Of a stretch of DNA of 64,000 bases, positions 60,281-64,000 are shown one piece after another. Position 1 is the stretch's first letter, and the number at the start of each line of letters is the position of its first letter. The notes beneath the pieces are model-generated. The model was not told the DNA's origin. It made no database searches and saw only the letters and a list, made by a program, of their open reading frames with translations. Source of the stretch: Cycloclasticus sp. symbiont of Poecilosclerida sp. N (lineage in GTDB: Bacteria > Pseudomonadota > Gammaproteobacteria > Methylococcales > Cycloclasticaceae); assembly GCA_002101205.1 (NCBI GenBank), contig LWTM01000074.1, positions 52,320 through 116,319 of the forward strand. Reading direction: 5' to 3'. Made by a program: the position numbers and the translations under genes.

Positions 60281-61072
60281 TTAGTATTTATTTGCCTCAT
60301 CATTCATGTTTTCGGTCACTAAAACTTCACCTTCAAGCTTAGTTAACTGAATCATACGTAAGATAATTTGAAGCAACAGTCCACCTAGTGCTAACGCTGT
60401 CCAACCTAGAACAACGAAGCCCCAATGTAGCGGTGCTGTAAACAACTCTTCCATAAACCAGAATGTGTGACCCCATTCATTCAAGCCAACATTTGGAAGA
60501 ATCATGAAAGGACCAACAACAGCGATTACGAAAGGAATTGAAATTCGTTCCGCATACTCAGGTAGACGAGTACGAGCATACAAGAATGCAGCAACACCCG
60601 CTAGGATGTAAGCTGGCATCGTGCCGTAGAACAATACGATGTGGCTTGGTGTAAAGTCAGTATCACGTATTGCTACTTGGTGCCAAGAAGCGTCTTGCTC
60701 TGCGAAGAAGCTAGCAGCCCAGTAAACAATCCATACATAGCAGAAGATAAATGCTAGCAGAGTGAAGAAACGCCTTAATTCTTCTTGAGGCGTAATGTTA
60801 AATACGTCTTTATCACGTGTTTTTAGGATATAGCCCCAAATAACGGCAGCCAATGTAAATTCAATAATCCACTGTGCGTATAAAAGATCCATCCAATATG
60901 TTTGGAACTCAGGCTCAAATGAATCCATACCCATGTCCCAAGCAAATAACTGCTGGTAAACACGCCATGCCATCATTAACGCAAATACTGCTAAAAATAT
61001 GATAGTGATTCTCTTTGCGCCAATCAGGCCTACCGAGACATCCGGACTTACTTTCGCTGAAGGTGTACTCAT
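60281..61072 (-). CDS. pmoC: PmoC/AmoC subunit of a copper membrane monooxygenase
   Basis: 263 aa, five to six membrane segments. Regions YWMDLLYAQWIIEF, EELRRFFTL, EQDASWHQVAIRDTDFTPSHI, LYARTRLPEY and GPFMILPNVGLNEWGHTFWFMEELFTAPLHW are hallmarks. The CuC ligands are Asp127, His131 and His144; the CuD ligands are Asn198, His202 and His216. The start has AAAGAGGAAAACATT before ATG. pmoA/amoA and pmoB/amoB are not present beside it. Particulate alkane, methane or ammonia monooxygenase is possible; the substrate cannot be read from this subunit. It may be an additional copy, since ammonia oxidisers keep stand-alone amoC genes. Confidence 0.92.
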   Translation of the reverse strand: MSTPSAKVSPDVSVGLIGAKRITIIFLAVFALMMAWRVYQQLFAWDMGMDSFEPEFQTYWMDLLYAQWIIEFTLAAVIWGYILKTRDKDVFNITPQEELRRFFTLLAFIFCYVWIVYWAASFFAEQDASWHQVAIRDTDFTPSHIVLFYGTMPAYILAGVAAFLYARTRLPEYAERISIPFVIAVVGPFMILPNVGLNEWGHTFWFMEELFTAPLHWGFVVLGWTALALGGLLLQIILRMIQLTKLEGEVLVTENMNDEANKY

Positions 61073-61608
61073 AATGTTTTCCTCTTTTAATATTTAATAA
61101 TTACTTTTTTTGCAAAAAAAGTATCGTTTCCGACTGCAGGATGATAACACCCTCTAGTTAGATTCAGCAAGCCCTTCTTGCACTTCCGCTCGCTGAGCTT
61201 AATTCTTTAGTCAGCACCCGCTAGGTTTAGTTCATCTTTTTTTTAAAACTATTTTAAATAGTTCCCTCTTATGCCTAATAACTAAAGCTATAGCGGGGCT
61301 TTCTCCAAAATATCTTTCTCTCTCTGCTGCCCTCTATCTCAAGACCACCCTTAAATTTTCATCCATTATTCTTTGAAGTGTCTCGCGGCGTTCACTATCG
61401 AGACCTTAAAATATTTAGGGGCCCTCCTAGATAACTAAATTAATCTTAGGATAGTAAGGTGAGAAAGAGTAAAATAAGTGGGTATAAACAACCAAGGTTA
61501 ATAGGGTTGTTTGTTGCAACAGCAAGAACAAAGTCGTATACTGACACGATTATACGCACAGCGAATTAAAGGATACACCCATTATCAAACGCTTACAGGG
61601 ATAAAAAA
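61073..61608. other. Divergent intergenic region between pmoC and the surface protein
   Basis: About 535 bases with no gene. It must carry the pmoC promoter (minus) and the surface-protein promoter (plus). It includes CACTATCGAGACC and an AT-rich core, and TGCAACAGCAAGAACA upstream of the ATG. I do not see a confident regulatory site. Confidence 0.4.
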
Positions 61609-64000
61609 ATGCAAACAACAATTACTACCCCCCCCCTACACACAGCCCGTGGTCTTATTGTCGCGACTGCGTTCCTGCTGTCGGTTTTTTTATTCAGCGC
61701 TAGCGCACAGGCAGACTCGCATACCAGTGCCGACTTTGTTACCAAGTGGATTATCCCTGAGGATCCTGATGATGCCGCTCGCACCATCACCTTCCCTGGC
61801 GAGGGCAGTTACACCATTAAATGGGGCGATGGGGAGTCCGACGAGGTTGTAAACAATGACCCTGATAACCCTGTTCACCCTACGCATACCTACCTCTACG
61901 CCAACACCACCGGCTACCAGGTCGTAGTCGTTGGCGCCATTACCCGCTTTAGCTTTCGCGGACAGGACTCCATCGATTATAGGGAGAAATTAGTAGACGT
62001 AGAGCAATGGGGTGATGCGTCTTGGACTACCATGAGTAGCGCATTTCAGGGTGCATCCAATATGGAGATGAGCGCAACCGACGCGCCAAACCTTGCTGGC
62101 GTAAGGAGTATGGCGGCCATGTTCAGATCTGCCGCCATGTTTAACGGTGACATCAGCGACTGGGATGTTTCCAGTGTAACGGATATGAGCAACATGTTCG
62201 GCAATGCCCTCGCCTTTAATCGAGACATTAGCCGCTGGGACGTGAGGAGCGTAACGAACATGACCAATATGTTCCAATCTGCCACCGCCTTTGAGCAAAA
62301 CCTAGGTCTCTGGTATGTAACAGATAGTCCCGCCTCGGCTACCCCAACGCTGGTTGCACAAAACCCCAGGTTAGCCGCTCAAAGCAAGACCTATGCACTG
62401 ACTACTGGAAGCGGAGATACCGACAATGGCTTATTCAGCATAACCAGCGGTGGCGTACTAGCCCTAACCGCCGCCGACCCAACCACTAGATCTTATAGCC
62501 TACGGATAGGCATCAGCGGTGCTCTGTTCGGCACTGACAACGAAGTCGCTATTAGAGTAACTTCCACAGGTGCTGTGGGTAGCAGACTTTATGCCATTGC
62601 GGTTGCAACAGACGCAAACGATGCCAGCTTGAGAGTCTTGGACACGACTGTAGGCACGCTGTCGCCAGGGTTTGCCAGCGACACATTTACCTACACCGTC
62701 AGTGTTATCAACACAGTAGATAGCCTGACGCTAACCCCAACCACCAGTCAAACAGGTGCCAGTGCAACCGTGAATGGTAATCCAGCCAGTACAGCGGTAC
62801 CATTGAATTTAGATGCTAATGTCATCAACATTGATGTTACTTCTACAGACGATACGGCCAGGCAACGTTATATCGTTACCATTAATCGTGCGCGGGCAGT
62901 GGAACTAACCGCACCAGCCAACCGGGTTTACGTAGTGGGCGCAGCAACCAGCGTGATACTACCCGCGGCAATGGGTGGTGATGGCAGTTACACCTACAGC
63001 CTAACGGGCACTTTGCCGGCTGGATTAACATTTGCCCCAAGCACCCGCACCCTATCAGGCACCCCTACCAGCACGGCAGCAGAGGTAACCTTAACCTATA
63101 CCGTAACGGACGGTGCAGGCGTAAGCGCAAGCACCCCTGCGACTTTCACCATCACCGTGCCAAATACTTACGCAAGTAGCACCGTGGTGTCTGCGACTTC
63201 CGCTACTAAGGGCGACTCAACAGTAATCACCTTAGGGGAAAGCTCTAACAATAATATTGAAGTCGAAGGAGCAACCATCACCCTACCAAATGAACTGAGT
63301 GGTGCTACGGTTACCATCATTGAGGCTATAAACAACGTGCCAGCCGGTCAACCCGATGAGACAAACACCCGACGCAGCCTAGTGGATATTGCTGTGACTG
63401 GGACTGGTATCAGTGACAGCAACCCTGTAGCCATCTGCCTACCTCACGGCGGCATATCTAACCCAGGTTTGTATCACGCCGCTGGCGCTGACGCTGCTTG
63501 GGATTTGTTACCGTCCCAGCGGGTTGAGGGCACCCTCGTCTGTGGCGATGCAACTGATTTTTCACCTTTCGCCGTATTTGGTAATATGCGGAACTTAGAC
63601 GCCGTAGCCGAAACACAAGTATTAAACGCGGTTTTACCACAACTACTCAGGGCAACAACAAAAATAGCAGTGGACAATATCAGCAACCGCATTGACCAAG
63701 CATTAGACGCATCTGCAAGCACAGACACTAGCCTTAATCTAGGCGGCAGCTCAACCTTGCAAGAGCTCATCAATAACAATGCTCGCACCGCGTTACAAGA
63801 CGGCTTGGATATTAAGCAAATGCTTAATAATTCCTCTTTCCTCATACCGCTGAACGTAGCAGGGGATAATAACTACGGTGTTAATAATATGACGCTATGG
63901 GGTAGTGGTGATTACCTTAATCTTTCGGATGATGCCTTCGGTGTTGACTGGGAAGGTGAAATAGTCGGTGGTAGCGTGGGTATTGATGCCCGTCTAAGCC
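61609..64000 (+). CDS. Large secreted BspA-repeat surface protein, autotransporter-like (3' cut by window edge)
   Basis: The frame is open from ATG at 61609 to the window end (over 797 codons). A signal peptide covers ~1-35 (VATAFLLSVFLFSASAQA). A C9 tract lies in codons 7-10. BspA-type (DUF285) repeats follow at ~145-235 (FQGASNMEMSA... MAAMFRSAAMFNGDISDWDVSSVTDMSNMFGNA), then a cadherin-like beta-sandwich at ~340-425, a putative Ig domain at ~430-520, and a further beta region. The end (MTLWGSGDYLNLSDDAFGVDWEGEIVGG) resembles the start of an autotransporter barrel. It is a probable exposed adhesin. It is too long and partial to be placed in a named family. Confidence 0.8.
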   Translation, partial: MQTTITTPPLHTARGLIVATAFLLSVFLFSASAQADSHTSADFVTKWIIPEDPDDAARTITFPGEGSYTIKWGDGESDEVVNNDPDNPVHPTHTYLYANTTGYQVVVVGAITRFSFRGQDSIDYREKLVDVEQWGDASWTTMSSAFQGASNMEMSATDAPNLAGVRSMAAMFRSAAMFNGDISDWDVSSVTDMSNMFGNALAFNRDISRWDVRSVTNMTNMFQSATAFEQNLGLWYVTDSPASATPTLVAQNPRLAAQSKTYALTTGSGDTDNGLFSITSGGVLALTAADPTTRSYSLRIGISGALFGTDNEVAIRVTSTGAVGSRLYAIAVATDANDASLRVLDTTVGTLSPGFASDTFTYTVSVINTVDSLTLTPTTSQTGASATVNGNPASTAVPLNLDANVINIDVTSTDDTARQRYIVTINRARAVELTAPANRVYVVGAATSVILPAAMGGDGSYTYSLTGTLPAGLTFAPSTRTLSGTPTSTAAEVTLTYTVTDGAGVSASTPATFTITVPNTYASSTVVSATSATKGDSTVITLGESSNNNIEVEGATITLPNELSGATVTIIEAINNVPAGQPDETNTRRSLVDIAVTGTGISDSNPVAICLPHGGISNPGLYHAAGADAAWDLLPSQRVEGTLVCGDATDFSPFAVFGNMRNLDAVAETQVLNAVLPQLLRATTKIAVDNISNRIDQALDASASTDTSLNLGGSSTLQELINNNARTALQDGLDIKQMLNNSSFLIPLNVAGDNNYGVNNMTLWGSGDYLNLSDDAFGVDWEGEIVGGSVGIDARLS
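61628..61636 (+). repeat. Homopolymeric C9 tract in the signal-peptide codons
   Basis: Nine consecutive C bases, 20 bases after the start codon of the surface protein (ACC CCC CCC CTA). Gain or loss of one base would shift the whole reading frame, a common switch for phase variation in surface genes. Confidence 0.8.

Overview
The window looks like a chromosomal segment of a gammaproteobacterium with moderate GC by eye. The evidence is EnvC-CtpA, MetX-MetW followed by a DUF4426 protein, XthA, SmpB with tmRNA, separate GlyQ and GlyS, PssA, RimI and a dnaA-dnaN-recF-gyrB cluster. A canonical PmoC/AmoC-type subunit of a copper membrane monooxygenase (60281-61072, minus) and a PPi-type phosphofructokinase point to a hydrocarbon-, methane- or ammonia-oxidising lineage, such as the Cycloclasticus/Methylophaga neighbourhood or a methanotroph. 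That placement is inference. I cannot name a species.

Layout. 1-9.2 kb: envC (partial), ctpA, sulfite reductase with its DUF934 partner, metX-metW-DUF4426, ampG and xthA. Two decayed IS1595-type remnants share an 18-bp terminal repeat. 9.2-15.5 kb: ilvB-ilvH-ilvC, pssA, a UDG-like protein and rimI. 15.5-19.4 kb: a defence and mobility patch (AbiE toxin-antitoxin, an ArdA relic, a Fic pair) that abuts prfC. 19.4-23.5 kb: prfC, a metallo-beta-lactamase-fold hydrolase and proS. 23.5-26.3 kb: a cbiX gene split by a 1967-bp IS1595-family element that carries a KilA-N passenger gene. 26.3-31.2 kb: a scrapyard of toxin-antitoxin genes, IS5/IS21/IS481 pieces, an HsdR-like relic, a ParD-Fic chimera and an integrase stub, ending just beyond the 3' end of ssrA (tmRNA).

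31.3-39.5 kb: ssrA, a divergent PmoC-like membrane protein, smpB, then gyrB-recF-dnaN-dnaA on the minus strand, with two perfect parS sites inside recF and DnaA-box-like sequences around dnaN/dnaA. This is probably the origin region. 39.7-42.6 kb: the Fur-type feoABC iron uptake operon. 42.6-45.2 kb: IS remnants around a HigBA-like module. 45.3-52 kb: katA, glyQ-glyS, gmhB, a PlsC acyltransferase and a DUF6232-like protein. 52-58.1 kb: a CusCBA-type metal efflux operon. 58.2-61.1 kb: PPi-PFK, an IstB relic and a stand-alone pmoC. 61.6-64 kb: the start of a large secreted, BspA-repeat, autotransporter-like surface protein with a C9 tract near its start codon.

The most unusual items are four. 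First, the PmoC-like protein between ssrA and smpB appears to have lost both the CuC and CuD ligand sets. Second, the surface protein has a poly-C tract in its signal-peptide codons, a likely phase-variation switch. Third, the parS sites are written into recF codons as a repeated VFHVKH peptide. Fourth, an IS carrying a KilA-N gene interrupts cbiX with recognisable target duplications. All functional statements rest on reading the sequence and remembered family features. No database search was run.
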